A stretch of 64,000 bases of DNA from Mesorhizobium sp. (GCA_004963905.1 SUGL01000035.1:1-64000), one strand, 5' to 3'; shown: positions 38,661-47,759, numbered from the stretch's first letter. A program made the numbers and translations. The notes: generated by a model from the letters alone, not told the origin.

Positions 38661-39601
38661 GCGCGGTGTTCGAGCAGATCTTCCAGGTCGGCTTCCTCGC
38701 CGCCATCATCCGCATCGCCACGCCGCTCGCTTTCGCCACGATCGGCGAAATGTTTTCCGAGCGCGCCGGCGTGCTCAATCTCGGCATCGAAGGCATCATG
38801 CTCTTGTCGGCCATGGCCGGTTTCACCGCAGCCAGCCTCAGCGGCAGCCTGTGGCTGGGCGTATTGGTTGCGGTGCTTGTCGGCGCGGCGATGGGCGCGC
38901 TGCACGCGCTGTTCACGGTCGCGTTGGGCCTCAGCCAGCATGTCTGCGGCATCGGCGTGACGCTGTTCTCGTCCGGTCTTGCCTATTTCCTCTACCGGCT
39001 GATCTTCGGCCAGCAATCGGTGCCGCCGAGCATCGACGGCTTCAAGCCGGTGCCGATCCCGCTGCTGTCGGACATCCCGATCCTGGGGCCGGCGGTGTTC
39101 AACCAGTTCACGCTGGTCTATCTCGCGATCCTCGCCATCCCGCTCGCCGCCTTCGTGCTCTACCGCACGCCCTGGGGGCTGTCGGTGCGCATGGTGGGCG
39201 AAAATCCGCGCGCCGCGGATTCCGCCGGCGTCAGCGTGATGGCCGCGCGCTTCCAGGCGGTGATCCTCGGCGGCGCGCTGATGGGGCTTGCCGGCGCGTT
39301 CCTCACCATGGCGCAGTTCAACGCCTTCACTTTCGGTGTGGTGTCGGGCCGCGGCTGGGTGGCGATCGCGCTGGTGGTGTTCGGCCGCTGGGATCCCTGG
39401 CGCTCGGCGGGCGCTGCGCTGCTCTTCGCCTTCGTCGACGCGCTGCAGCTCAGGATGCAGGCCAGCGGGCTCGGACACATTCCCTACGAAGCGTTCCTGA
39501 TGCTGCCCTTCATCTTCACCATCATCGCCATGGCCTTCATGTCGCGCAACGCGGTGGCACCCTCGGCGCTGCTGAAGCCGTTCAGAAGGGAAGAGCGGTA
39601 G
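38657..39601 (+). CDS. BMP-type ABC importer, permease 2
   Basis: A 314-residue BPD_transp_2 permease with about eight helices and the motif SERAGVLNLGIEGIMLLSAM near residue 36, plus GENPRAADSAGVSV in a cytosolic loop. ATG 38657 overlaps the end of permease 1 (ATGA); the longer open frame upstream lies in permease 1 and is rejected. It is the last gene of the operon and is convergent with an SDR gene across a class A palindrome. Confidence 0.92.
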   Translation: MSAVFEQIFQVGFLAAIIRIATPLAFATIGEMFSERAGVLNLGIEGIMLLSAMAGFTAASLSGSLWLGVLVAVLVGAAMGALHALFTVALGLSQHVCGIGVTLFSSGLAYFLYRLIFGQQSVPPSIDGFKPVPIPLLSDIPILGPAVFNQFTLVYLAILAIPLAAFVLYRTPWGLSVRMVGENPRAADSAGVSVMAARFQAVILGGALMGLAGAFLTMAQFNAFTFGVVSGRGWVAIALVVFGRWDPWRSAGAALLFAFVDALQLRMQASGLGHIPYEAFLMLPFIFTIIAMAFMSRNAVAPSALLKPFRREER

Positions 39602-39610
39602 TGAACCTAG

Positions 39611-39775
39611 GTTCCTCGCCCCCGCCAACGGCGGGGGCGAGGTGGCCGCGAAGCGGCCGGAGAGGGGCCTGCGGCGCTGGTGGGTTTCAGCGACGCAGCC
39701 GAAGGCCGAGCCATTCCCCCTCTCCGTCTCGGCTTCGCCGAGCCACCTCTCCCCCACTACCGTGGGGGCGAGGAA
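39611..39775. repeat. Composite palindromic repeat (class A), copy 4
   Basis: GTTCCTCGCCCCCGCC at 39611 returns as CGGGGGCGAGG-AAC type sequence ending at 39775. Each arm has a distal hairpin (CCCCCGCC/GGCGGGGG; CCCCCAC/GTGGGGG) and a proximal one (GGCCGCGAAGCGGCC; CTCGGCTTCGCCGAG). It fills most of the interval between convergent permease and SDR genes. Confidence 0.85.
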
Positions 39776-39793
39776 CTGGAGCCTGGGCAAGCC

Positions 39794-40561
39794 TCACATC
39801 GCGGTGAAGCCATTATCCACAAACAGATGCGCGCCGTTGACGAAGCTGGATTCGTCGCTGGCGAGGAACAGGGCGGCCTTCGCCACTTCCTCCGGCTCGC
39901 CGATGCGGCCCTGCTGCGCGGCCATGGCGGCGTCAGAGACGTCGACGCCAAGTTTGCCGAGATCGGCGACCTCGCGCATTCCGTGCGGCGTGCGGATGAA
40001 GCCGGGGCAGACGGCGTTGCAGCGGATGTTGCGGTCGCGGAATTCCACCGCGATGGCGCGCGCGAACATGTGGCAGGCGCCTTTGGTGGTGTCGTAGAGC
40101 ACTTCGTTCGGTGTTGCCGCCACGGCCGAGATCGACGAAGTGCAGACGATCGAGCCGCCGCCGGCGGCGATCATGCCGGGCAGCACCGCGCGCGTCATCA
40201 AAAACATCGAGCGCACATTGACGGCGTGCAGCCAGTCCCATTCCGTGAGCGTCGTCTCCAGGAAGGGCTTTATCACGATGGTGCCGGCGTGGTTGAACAG
40301 CACGGTGACCGGGCCGAGTTTGGCCGTTGCCGCCTTGACCGCGGCTTCGACCTGCGTTTCGTCCGAGACATCGGCTACGAAATGTTCGGCGACATGGCCA
40401 CGGGCGCGGATCGCCGCGGCGGTCTTGCCGGCCGCCTCGCCGTTGCGGTCGATGATCGCCACCTTGGCGCCTTCGGCGGCGAACAGCTCGGAAGCCGCTC
40501 CGCCCATGCCCGTCGCGCCGCCCGAAATGATGGCGACCTTGCCCGCCAGCCTTCCACCCAT
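39794..40561 (-). CDS. Short-chain dehydrogenase/reductase
   Basis: A 255-residue classical SDR. The nucleotide loop is [13 protein letters not shown], the structural motif NHAG, and the catalytic Tyr-Lys pair is in [13 protein letters not shown]. The start MGGRLAGK at 40561 has GGAG upstream (TGGAGAAACGAC) and is preferred over an ATG 25 codons earlier. It stands alone, convergent with the BMP importer; its substrate is unknown. A repeat at its 3' side probably ends the transcript. Confidence 0.92.
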   Translation of the reverse strand: MGGRLAGKVAIISGGATGMGGAASELFAAEGAKVAIIDRNGEAAGKTAAAIRARGHVAEHFVADVSDETQVEAAVKAATAKLGPVTVLFNHAGTIVIKPFLETTLTEWDWLHAVNVRSMFLMTRAVLPGMIAAGGGSIVCTSSISAVAATPNEVLYDTTKGACHMFARAIAVEFRDRNIRCNAVCPGFIRTPHGMREVADLGKLGVDVSDAAMAAQQGRIGEPEEVAKAALFLASDESSFVNGAHLFVDNGFTAM

Positions 40562-40867
40562 GTCGTTTCTCCATTGTGTTCTGAGGGTCTTTGTTTGCTC
40601 GGAGTTGATGCTATCCCTGACATTCGGGATGGCCAAGCTCTGTCGAACAAAGCGCTTTTTGGCCTCGGAGGGTCGCTCCGATCGACCGACTCAAGGTCGG
40701 GCCAGAGGCTGGCGTTGCACGCACCGAGGGGTCGGCCCCTTTTTTCGAGGGTAAGAAAAACCACCTTAAGCCGGAATCTGAGGACGCTGTTTCAAAAACT
40801 TCCAGAAAATAGCAATCGACAAAGTCTACTAACTTTATAGATTAATGGCCGAGACGGAGGCTCGACC
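40562..40867. other. Divergent intergenic region, no gene
   Basis: 306 bases between the SDR and the small membrane protein. It carries the promoter regions of both. A GGAGG at 40856-40860 and the AT-rich segment AACTTTATAGATTAATGG just upstream serve the 49-residue gene. No reliable inverted repeat was found. Confidence 0.5.
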
Positions 40868-41017
40868 ATGACCTACATGCAGAACGCTCAGCGCAAGGGC
40901 CAGAGGCTGACCGCCGGTGAGAGCTGGAGGCCCGCCTATGGCGGCACCTTCGCCTATCTCGTCTTCGCGCTGGCATTCGTGTTCACCGGCGCGGTGGTGC
41001 TGGGTCTCATTCCCTGA
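40868..41017 (+). CDS. Small single-pass membrane protein, unknown
   Basis: A 49-residue protein. It begins MTYMQNAQRKGQRL, a basic cytosolic head, and ends with one hydrophobic helix (FAYLVFALAFVFTGAVVLGL) and a short tail IP. GGAGG lies seven bases before the ATG, and the composition is that of a real membrane peptide. No family was recognised. It sits 140 bases before the flavin monooxygenase gene on the same strand, with no obvious link. Confidence 0.65.
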   Translation: MTYMQNAQRKGQRLTAGESWRPAYGGTFAYLVFALAFVFTGAVVLGLIP

Positions 41018-41156
41018 GCGAAAGCGGGCTGAAGCTCGCCGTCAAGACAATCTGAGTTCGAGTAGTCGGAGCAAGAACTGGCCAAGCGCCGGAGCGTTTT
41101 CGCACGCCTGCGTCTTGGATGGAGCGGGGCAACCCAACGTGATGGAGGCGATGGCA

Positions 41157-42095
41157 ATGCCGATCGAGTTCACGCATGTTCCCGGTAAGCCTGCCAATGG
41201 CGGCTTCTTCTATGATTTCGCCGAGACGGCGACCAAGCTGTCGCTGATCGAGGACGCCGGCTTTCGCAAGCTGGTGGTCGACGATCCGGCCGGCCTGCTC
41301 ACCAATATGGACATCGCCGCGCAGACGCTTCAGCGCACGGCGTCGCTGGAAGTCGTGCTGACGCACTGGGCCGGCGTGATCGAGCCGACCGTAGCGGCAA
41401 GGCAGCTCGCAGCGCTCGACGCCAAGAGCGGCGGCCGCCTGTCGCTCAGGATGCTGAGCGAGCCGCTCGAAGACAGCGACGCCGAGGCGCGTCCTGTCGG
41501 CCACAGCGTGGTCTGGCAGCGCATCGACGAATATCTGGTGCTGTTGAAGCGCCTGTGGTCGAACGACAAGCCTTTCGACCATGAGGGCGCATTCTACAGC
41601 GTCAAGGGCGGTTACGTGCCGCGCAAGGGTCCGCATGGCGCCGACCTGACCATCCGTCTCGGCGGCCAGTCCGGCACCGCGCTGAAGGTTGCCGGCCGGC
41701 ACGCCGATGTCTTCGAGCTGGCCGCTGGCTCGCCGGACGAGGTTGCGCAGCTGATGCAGCGCGTGCGCAGCGCCGCCGCTGAACACGGACGGGCTGGAAA
41801 ACTGCGCTTTGCGCTGCCGGTGCGCATTCGCTCGGAGGGTCGGTCGGAAGCAACCGATCACAAGGCGGTCGAGGTCGTGGGGCCGCCGGCGCGGCTGGCG
41901 CTTTCGCTGCTGCCCTACGCAGCGCTTGGCATCGAGGAATTCATGATCGGCGGCATCGACCGCCCGAGCGAGATTGCCCGGGTCGGGCGCGAGACGGTCA
42001 CGCTGATTTCGAATTCGCTGGCGCGGCGCGAAGCCGACACGCCGCCGCCAGGAACCTTTGCGTCGCGCTCCTTCACCGAGACGCATGTCCGCTGA
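41157..42095 (+). CDS. LLM-class flavin-dependent monooxygenase (SsuD-like)
   Basis: A 312-residue luciferase-like monooxygenase. Characteristic segments are VVDDPAGLLTNMDIAAQ near the N-terminus, DHEGAFYSVKGGYV, and IRLGGQSGTALKVAGRHADV near residue 180, as in alkanesulfonate monooxygenases, which use FMNH2 from a separate reductase. No reductase or sulfonate transporter is nearby. Three in-frame ATGs compete (41142, 41151, 41157); GGAGG at 41144-41148 fits 41157 best. The substrate is uncertain. Confidence 0.88.
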   Translation: MPIEFTHVPGKPANGGFFYDFAETATKLSLIEDAGFRKLVVDDPAGLLTNMDIAAQTLQRTASLEVVLTHWAGVIEPTVAARQLAALDAKSGGRLSLRMLSEPLEDSDAEARPVGHSVVWQRIDEYLVLLKRLWSNDKPFDHEGAFYSVKGGYVPRKGPHGADLTIRLGGQSGTALKVAGRHADVFELAAGSPDEVAQLMQRVRSAAAEHGRAGKLRFALPVRIRSEGRSEATDHKAVEVVGPPARLALSLLPYAALGIEEFMIGGIDRPSEIARVGRETVTLISNSLARREADTPPPGTFASRSFTETHVR

Positions 42096-42179
42096 GATTG
42101 TGATCGCTGGTGAGACCGGCTGGCCAGGCCGCCGGTCTCACCAGAGCGGCTCACCGTTTCACGCTTTTCCTGGGTTGCT
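42096..42179. repeat. Partial class C repeat between convergent genes
   Basis: GTTTCACGCTTTTCCTGGGT at about 42157 matches one arm of the class C hairpin (compare TTTCACACTTTTCCTGGAAT at 793). The other arm is degraded. A shorter GCCGGTCTCACCAG/CTGGTGAGACCGGC hairpin (about 42108-42146) is a good terminator for both converging genes. Confidence 0.65.
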
Positions 42180-43112
42180 CTAAGGATCGACGGACGGCGG
42201 TGGTTGCGGAACGCAGTCGGCGCCATCCATGACATAGTCCGCGAAGAGGAAATCGCGGATGCCGGCGATCCTGCCATTCTCCCAATCGATGAGGATGAAA
42301 TAGCGCGGCGGCCCATCCGGACGATCCGGGCTGGTGACCAGGATGGCGGGCCGGCCTTCGACGAGGCCGGTGGTGAAATGCCAATGCGTCTCTTCGGAAT
42401 AGCGGCCGAAGTAATTGCCGACATAGTCCTTACCTTCGGCGCGCAGCCGATTGACCAGTTCCAGCTTGACGTCGTCGGCGAGCAGGCCGCGCAAGGTGTC
42501 GAAATCCCGCGCGTTGAAGGCCGCGACATAGTCGCCGAGGCGCCGCATGTCCTTCCGGTCGAGCGCCGGGCGCGGCGATGCCGTCCGTGGCGCGGCCGCC
42601 AGCTTGCGCAGGCTCTCGCGGCCGCGCTGCAGCGCGCCCTTGATCGCCGTTTCGGTGGTTTCGAGGATCTCGCCGATTTCTTCCAGGCTGTGGCCGAGCA
42701 CGTCCCTCAGCACGATCGCGCATCTTTGCGCCGGCGGCAATTGCATGAGCTCGGCGAGGCTCGCCTCGGCGGCGATCCGCGCGTCGATGGGCGAGTCTTC
42801 GTCGGCGATCGTGTCGAGCTCGGCCTCGCTCTCCCTCATTCGTGAGCGGGCCTGCTTGCGCAGGAAATCAAGCGCCGAATTGTGCGCGATGCGAAACAGC
42901 CAGGGCTCGGTCTTTTCGGGCATGTCGCCATTCCTGATCGCCACGAAAGCCTTGGCCAAGGCTTCCTGGACGATGTCCTCGCCATCGATGACCGATCCCA
43001 CCATGCGTGAGCAGTAGCGATGCAGCTTGGCTCTCAGGCCGGCGGCTTCGCGCTCGAAGGTGCGAAGCCTGGCTTCGGTCGCCGCGACGAGATGGTCATG
43101 CGATCCGGTCAC
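42180..43112 (-). CDS. ECF sigma factor with C-terminal SnoaL-like domain
   Basis: 310 residues. Sigma region 2 (about 20-90) has EDIVQEALAKAFVAI and FRIAHNSALDFLR; region 4 (about 130-190) has LPPAQRCAIVLRD and LEEIGEILETTETAIKGA. After a linker the last 110 residues form a SnoaL/NTF2-like domain (YVAAFNARDFDTLRGLLADD). This layout is known from sigma groups such as ECF41, in which the tail replaces a separate anti-sigma factor and tunes activity. No anti-sigma gene is next to it. The GTG start at 43112 has AGGAGG four bases upstream, overlapping the stop of the ABM gene. Confidence 0.88.
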   Translation of the reverse strand: MTGSHDHLVAATEARLRTFEREAAGLRAKLHRYCSRMVGSVIDGEDIVQEALAKAFVAIRNGDMPEKTEPWLFRIAHNSALDFLRKQARSRMRESEAELDTIADEDSPIDARIAAEASLAELMQLPPAQRCAIVLRDVLGHSLEEIGEILETTETAIKGALQRGRESLRKLAAAPRTASPRPALDRKDMRRLGDYVAAFNARDFDTLRGLLADDVKLELVNRLRAEGKDYVGNYFGRYSEETHWHFTTGLVEGRPAILVTSPDRPDGPPRYFILIDWENGRIAGIRDFLFADYVMDGADCVPQPPPSVDP

Positions 43113-43120
43113 GCAGCCTC

Positions 43121-43435
43121 CTAGTTTTCCACGCCGCCCGTGTGGGAATAGCTGGTATGACCCATCACGCTCTCGCCGGTTCCATGCTCCATGATGGTCT
43201 TCATATATTCGGCGAAGCGGGGGTCGCTGCGGAAGGCGGCGATGTCTTCGGCCGAGCGCCATTGCGAGATGTTGACCACCTTGCTGCCGTCGCCGCCGAC
43301 GACCACGGACGAGGACAGCGAGCCCGGCTGCCTGCTGAAGAAATTGCGCGTCCCCTCGGCAAGCACCTTTGCCAGGTCCTGCTGCTTGCCGGGCTTGGCG
43401 GTAAAGACGTTGATCAAGGTCACTGCGGTCGACAT
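43121..43435 (-). CDS. Antibiotic biosynthesis monooxygenase (ABM) domain protein
   Basis: A 104-residue ferredoxin-like ABM protein: VTLINVFTAKPGKQQDLAKV, then SSSVVVGGDGSKVVNISQWR. Members are cofactor-poor oxygenases or heme-degrading proteins; substrate unknown. It lies eight bases upstream of the sigma factor gene, and the sigma ribosome site overlaps its stop codon, so the two are coupled. This is a natural candidate target or effector of that sigma factor. Start MSTAVTL at 43435. Confidence 0.88.
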   Translation of the reverse strand: MSTAVTLINVFTAKPGKQQDLAKVLAEGTRNFFSRQPGSLSSSVVVGGDGSKVVNISQWRSAEDIAAFRSDPRFAEYMKTIMEHGTGESVMGHTSYSHTGGVEN

Positions 43436-43573
43436 CTTCTTACTCCGTTGTCCTGGTGGCGGAGGCCGTGTTGGCCTCTGCATTCGTCACATCAACCAGG
43501 ACGAACGCGACGCCGGGAACGGAACGGTGCATGCTAAAAAATTTTCGGCTGATGGATTCTTGCGATCCCGGCC

Positions 43574-44248
43574 TCAATGCTTTTCTTCTGCGAGCCGCGA
43601 CAGCGCGGTGACGACGGCTTCCGAATCCGCCAGCGCGCCGAAGACGCCGTCCTCGACCGTCACCATGTGGAGCGCGGCCTCGTGCGCACTTTGGTCGCCG
43701 CTGGCGCAGGCGTCCGCAATCGTCAGGCACTGGAAATTGCGGTCGCAGGCCTCGCGCAAGGTGGTGTGCACGCAGACGTCGGTCGTGCAGCCGGTGAACA
43801 GGAGATGTGTGATGCCCCGCGCCCTCAGGATCATTTCCAGATCCGTATAGGTGAAGGCGCCGTTGCAGGTCTTGTCGACGACGATGTCTTGCGGTTCGAC
43901 CTCGATGTCGGCGACGATCTGGAAGCCGGGGCTGGAGCGCAGCAGGATGTCGGTGCCGTCCAGTCCCGCCCGCTTGCGGCGCCATTTCTCGTAAGGCGTC
44001 ATGTCGGCCATGTCGGCGCGGTAGCCTTGCCTGGTGTGGACGATGGTCAGGCCGGCGGCGCGGGCGGCCGCAATCAGCCGGTTCACGGCGGGCAGGATGG
44101 CCCTCAGCGGCGACGGATCATAGCCTTTCCTGGCGAAGTAACCTGTCGGCGACAGGAAATCCTCCTGCAGGTCGATCACGAGCAAGGCGGTGTTTTGCGG
44201 CATCAGCCGGCCGTCATAAGGGAAGTCGAATGGTGTTGCCTTGATCAT
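43574..44248 (-). CDS. Isochorismatase-family cysteine hydrolase
   Basis: About 224 residues. The catalytic triad residues are visible: Asp in LLVIDLQEDF, Lys in VVDKTCNGAF and the nucleophile Cys in TDVCVHTTLREACDR. Family members cut amides, such as biuret, nicotinamide or carbamoylsarcosine. ATG 44248 (MIKATPFDFPYDG) has AAGG upstream; ATG 44275 is an alternative. It is 138 bases upstream of the ABM gene on the same strand. The substrate is unknown. Confidence 0.85.
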   Translation of the reverse strand: MIKATPFDFPYDGRLMPQNTALLVIDLQEDFLSPTGYFARKGYDPSPLRAILPAVNRLIAAARAAGLTIVHTRQGYRADMADMTPYEKWRRKRAGLDGTDILLRSSPGFQIVADIEVEPQDIVVDKTCNGAFTYTDLEMILRARGITHLLFTGCTTDVCVHTTLREACDRNFQCLTIADACASGDQSAHEAALHMVTVEDGVFGALADSEAVVTALSRLAEEKH

Positions 44249-44374
44249 CGCCGATGCCTTGTTTGCCGTCCGCATCGTGGCTCAGCGCCGGCGGGGCCGT
44301 CCAGACCTCACAATGCCGAACTCATCACGCCAGGGCGATGGCGCGATTTGTTGATGAATAAAATCACCTTTATA

Positions 44375-44406
44375 GTTGACTAGGTAACTCATGTTTTCTA
44401 GTCAAC
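44375..44406 (+). promoter_or_regulatory. Candidate iron-responsive operator before fhuC-exbBD-tonB
   Basis: A perfect nine-base inverted repeat GTTGACTAG (44375-44383) and CTAGTCAAC (44398-44406) contains TGA-N9-TCA at 44377-44391. TGA-N9-TCA is the IRO core bound by the iron repressor RirA in rhizobia. It lies about 50-80 bases upstream of the fhuC start in the divergent region. Confidence 0.5.
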
Positions 44407-44455
44407 CGACGTTGGCCGCCCGGCGATAGCCCAGGCAACGGCGGCTTGGAGACGG

Positions 44456-45250
44456 ATGTTGACCGGAACCGGTGCCCAAACAGCCTTTCATGTCGACGCG
44501 GTACGCTTTGCCGTCGGCGAGCGCACGCTGCTTGGGCCGGTCTCGTTCCAATTGCAGGGCGGGCGCGTCTACGGGCTGATCGGCCACAACGGCTCCGGCA
44601 AGTCGACGCTGATCAAGCTTCTGGCACGGCAGCAGGCGACAAGCTCCGGCGACATCCGCTTCGCCGAACGTCCTTTAGCCGGCTGGGGCGCGCGCGAGCT
44701 GGCGCGAGCGCTGGCCTATCTGCCGCAGACGACGCCAGCGGCAACCGGCCTTACCGTGCGCGAGCTGGCGGCGCTCGGGCGTTATCCCTGGCATGGCGCG
44801 CTCGGCCGGTTCGGACCGGAAGACAAAGCCCACGTCGAGGAGGCGCTGACGCTGACCGACATGAGCGCTTTCGCCGACCGGCTCGTGGACGAGCTTTCCG
44901 GCGGCGAGCGGCAGCGTGCGTGGCTCGCCATGCTGGTGGCGCAGAATGCCGGCGTCATGCTGCTGGACGAACCGATCTCGGCGCTCGATATCGCGCATCA
45001 GGTCGAGGTGCTGGCGCTGGTCAAGGACCTCAGCCGCAGGCGCGACCTTTGCGTCGTCGTGGTGCTGCACGACCCCAACATGGCGGCGCGCTATTGCGAC
45101 GAGCTGATCGCGCTGAAGAAAGGCCGGCTCTTAAGGCGCGGCACGCCGGGCGAGATCATGCGGGGCGACGTGCTCAAGGACATTTTCGGCGTCGAGATGG
45201 GCGTGCTCGAGCATCCCGTCACCGGCCAGCCCATCGGTTACGTGCAATGA
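44456..45250 (+). CDS. fhuC: Iron-siderophore ABC transporter ATPase (FhuC-like)
   Basis: A 264-residue ATPase. Walker [14 protein letters not shown]-loop [20 protein letters not shown], signature [17 protein letters not shown], Walker [17 protein letters not shown] and the switch His in [11 protein letters not shown]. The [12 protein letters not shown] and [11 protein letters not shown] segments are typical of FhuC-type siderophore importers. The matching permease and binding protein are not in the window. ATG 44456 has GGAG seven bases upstream. Its stop overlaps exbB, so it is co-translated with the TonB energy system. Confidence 0.85.
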   Translation: MLTGTGAQTAFHVDAVRFAVGERTLLGPVSFQLQGGRVYGLIGHNGSGKSTLIKLLARQQATSSGDIRFAERPLAGWGARELARALAYLPQTTPAATGLTVRELAALGRYPWHGALGRFGPEDKAHVEEALTLTDMSAFADRLVDELSGGERQRAWLAMLVAQNAGVMLLDEPISALDIAHQVEVLALVKDLSRRRDLCVVVVLHDPNMAARYCDELIALKKGRLLRRGTPGEIMRGDVLKDIFGVEMGVLEHPVTGQPIGYVQ

Positions 45251-46200
45251 TGAAGCGAGGACGAGCCTTGTCCCGGAACATTCTTCTCGCGGCGTTGGCC
45301 GCATTGGTCATTCTTTCGACAGGCGCGGCCACGGCGCAGCAACCGCCGGCGACGGCCGCGCAGGTACCGGCGATGCAACCGCCGGCGGCCGCCTCGAGCG
45401 CCGCACCGACCGCAACGCAGCCGGCGGGGCCGGGCATCCAGCCCGGCCAGAGCGCGGCGGTCGGCGGGGAGGCGCCTTCCGCCATCTCGCTCGCGCTGCC
45501 GCATGATCTGTCGCCCTGGGGCATGTTCATGGCGGCCGACGTCGTCGTCAAAGCCGTCATGGTCGGGCTTGCCTTCGCCTCGCTGGTCACCTGGACCATC
45601 TGGCTCGTCAAATCGCTCGAGATCCTCGGCGGCAAGCTCGGCGCTCGCCGCGCGGCCGCTGCCATCGGCAATGCCGCGACGCTGATGCAGGCCGGCCGCG
45701 CGCTCGGACACGGCAACGGCCCTGGAGCGCTGCTGGTGCGCGCGGCGGAGGAAGAGCGCGCGCTGTCGGCCGGCGCGCTGGATCATGCCTCGGGCGACGG
45801 CCTCAAGGAGCGCGTCACCTCCAGGCTGTCGCGCATCGAGGCGGCAGCTTCGCGGCGCATGTCGCGCGGCACAGGCCTGCTCGCGACCATCGGTTCGACG
45901 GCGCCTTTCGTCGGGCTGTTCGGCACCGTCTGGGGCATCATGAACGCCTTCATCGGTATCTCGCAGGCGCAGACCACGAATCTGGCGGTGGTCGCGCCGG
46001 GCATCGCCGAAGCGCTGCTCGCCACGGCGATGGGCCTGGTGGCCGCAATCCCGGCGGTGGTGATCTACAATGTCTTCGCGCGATCGATAGCCGGCTACAG
46101 GCAGATCCTCGCCGACGCCTCGGCTGGGGTCGAGCGGCTGGTCAGCCGCGACCTGGATTTTCGCACCGTGCCGCCGGCAACGGCGATGGCGGCGGCGTAA
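45247..46200 (+). CDS. exbB: TonB-system proton channel ExbB
   Basis: 317 residues. An N-terminal signal-like hydrophobic segment (about 10-28) is followed by an Ala/Gln/Pro-rich periplasmic stretch to about 80, then three membrane helices. The MotA/TolQ/ExbB core is [20 protein letters not shown] and [20 protein letters not shown]. The long periplasmic head is usual for alphaproteobacterial ExbB. ATG 45247 overlaps the fhuC stop. It forms the stator complex with ExbD and TonB. Confidence 0.95.
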   Translation: MMKRGRALSRNILLAALAALVILSTGAATAQQPPATAAQVPAMQPPAAASSAAPTATQPAGPGIQPGQSAAVGGEAPSAISLALPHDLSPWGMFMAADVVVKAVMVGLAFASLVTWTIWLVKSLEILGGKLGARRAAAAIGNAATLMQAGRALGHGNGPGALLVRAAEEERALSAGALDHASGDGLKERVTSRLSRIEAAASRRMSRGTGLLATIGSTAPFVGLFGTVWGIMNAFIGISQAQTTNLAVVAPGIAEALLATAMGLVAAIPAVVIYNVFARSIAGYRQILADASAGVERLVSRDLDFRTVPPATAMAAA

Positions 46201-46206
46201 ACGGCC

Positions 46207-46695
46207 ATGGCGGCGCGGATCCGTGAGACGGCTGGTGATCTCGAGGAGAGCCACGAGATCAACGTCACGCCGTTCATCGACGTCATCCTGGTGCTCTTGA
46301 TCATCTTCATGGTCGCCGCACCGCTGGCGACCGTCGACGTCAATGTCGACCTGCCGGGCTCGACGGCAACGCCGGCACCCAGACCCGAGACACCGCTGTT
46401 CCTGACGCTGAAGAGCGACCTGACTTTAGCCATAGGCAATGACAGCGTGCCGCGTCCCGCCTTTGCCGAGGTGCTCGACAGCCGCGCCAAGGGCGACAAG
46501 CAGACGCGCATCTTCCTGCGCGCCGACAGAAATGTCGGCTATGGCGAGCTGATGGACGTGATGAACCTGCTGCGCGCCGCCGGCTACCTGAAGGTCGCGC
46601 TGGTCGGGCTGGAGACGGCATCGGGCGCCGACGGCACGGCTCCGGCCGCGGGCGGAAGCCCTGCGCCAGCGGCAAGCGGGAGCCCGGTCCCATGA
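46207..46695 (+). CDS. exbD: TonB-system protein ExbD
   Basis: A 162-residue protein with one membrane helix at about 22-42 that carries the proton-path Asp: INVTPFIDVILVLLIIFMVA. The periplasmic domain follows and a Gly/Ala/Pro-rich tail ends the protein. It lies six bases after exbB, and tonB starts within its stop codon (ATGA). Role: converts proton flow to motion of TonB with ExbB. Confidence 0.95.
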   Translation: MAARIRETAGDLEESHEINVTPFIDVILVLLIIFMVAAPLATVDVNVDLPGSTATPAPRPETPLFLTLKSDLTLAIGNDSVPRPAFAEVLDSRAKGDKQTRIFLRADRNVGYGELMDVMNLLRAAGYLKVALVGLETASGADGTAPAAGGSPAPAASGSPVP

Positions 46696-47675
46696 CCCAA
46701 GCGATCGCCACCTTGTCCTCCCAGCCGCGCCTCGGCATACGCGAAGCCGGTCTGTGGACAAGCGCGGCCGCGATCATTCTCGCCGCGCATGTCGCGGTCG
46801 CCTATGCGGTGCAGAACCTCAGCTTCGCCGAGGCGCCGGGTGGCGGCTCGCCACCGGCGCTGGAGGTCGAAATGGCGCCGCTCCCGACCACACCGGCTGT
46901 GCCGGAGGAAGTGGTGGATAAGGTCACGCCGGACCAGCCTGACGCGGCGGAGGAGACGGAAACGCCCGCTGAAGTAAAACCGGCGACCGATCCGGTACCG
47001 GCGCCGGTCGTCGAAGAAGCCAAGCCGGTCACGGATCAACCGGTGGAAGCCGACAAGGCGGAAGAGACCGAACCGGCGGAGCAAACGATAGCGACGCTCA
47101 GCGAGCAGCAACCGTTGGAAGAGGTCGTTCCCGATCCCGTCGAAGCGATCGCGCCCGAGGTGGCCGTTCGCCTGCCGCAGCCCAACCCGGTCGGGACGGA
47201 AATCAAGGCGAACAAGCCGGTCGAAGCCAAGAAGAAGGCGGAAAGGAAACTGGTCGAAAAGCCGAAGCGGCGGTCACGAAAGGAAAAGGCCGAGCCGCCC
47301 AAGGCGGTGACGACGGCCAGCATCGACGCCAGGGCAGGAGCGAAGGCCGTGGCGCCGCAATCCTCCGACGCGGCGCCGCGGTCAAGCGTCGGCCCGTCGC
47401 GATGGAACGCCAGCCTGCAGGCATGGATCAGGCGTCACACGCGCTATCCGAGCGCGGCGAAATCCAGGCGGGCCGAGGGCACGCCCAACGTGACTTTCAC
47501 CGTGGATGCATCGGGCCGGGTGGTTTCCGCCAGGCTGGCAAGGTCATCGGGCGACGCGGATCTCGATCGCGCGGCGCTGGGAGCCCTGCAGGGCGCGTCG
47601 GTGCCGGCGCCGCCGGCGGAGCTCGGCCAGCGCGTCACCCGCACGGCGCCGTTCGTCTTCAGTTTGCAGGACTAG
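46692..47675 (+). CDS. tonB: TonB energy-transducing protein
   Basis: A 327-residue protein: one N-terminal membrane helix (about 17-38), a long Pro/Glu- and then Lys-rich periplasmic spacer (about 55-225), and a C-terminal TonB domain starting near residue 235 (WNASLQAWIRRHTRYPS, then TFTVDASGRVV and DLDRAALGALQGA). It spans the periplasm and drives outer-membrane receptors for ferric siderophores. It overlaps exbD by four bases. No TonB-dependent receptor is found in the window. Confidence 0.95.
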   Translation: MTQAIATLSSQPRLGIREAGLWTSAAAIILAAHVAVAYAVQNLSFAEAPGGGSPPALEVEMAPLPTTPAVPEEVVDKVTPDQPDAAEETETPAEVKPATDPVPAPVVEEAKPVTDQPVEADKAEETEPAEQTIATLSEQQPLEEVVPDPVEAIAPEVAVRLPQPNPVGTEIKANKPVEAKKKAERKLVEKPKRRSRKEKAEPPKAVTTASIDARAGAKAVAPQSSDAAPRSSVGPSRWNASLQAWIRRHTRYPSAAKSRRAEGTPNVTFTVDASGRVVSARLARSSGDADLDRAALGALQGASVPAPPAELGQRVTRTAPFVFSLQD

Positions 47676-47759
47676 GCCAGGGAGACGGATGGTGATAGGC
47701 GCCTGAGGAACTCAACCCTATTGTAAACTACCCCGGGATACTGCCCACTGGGAAGCTAG

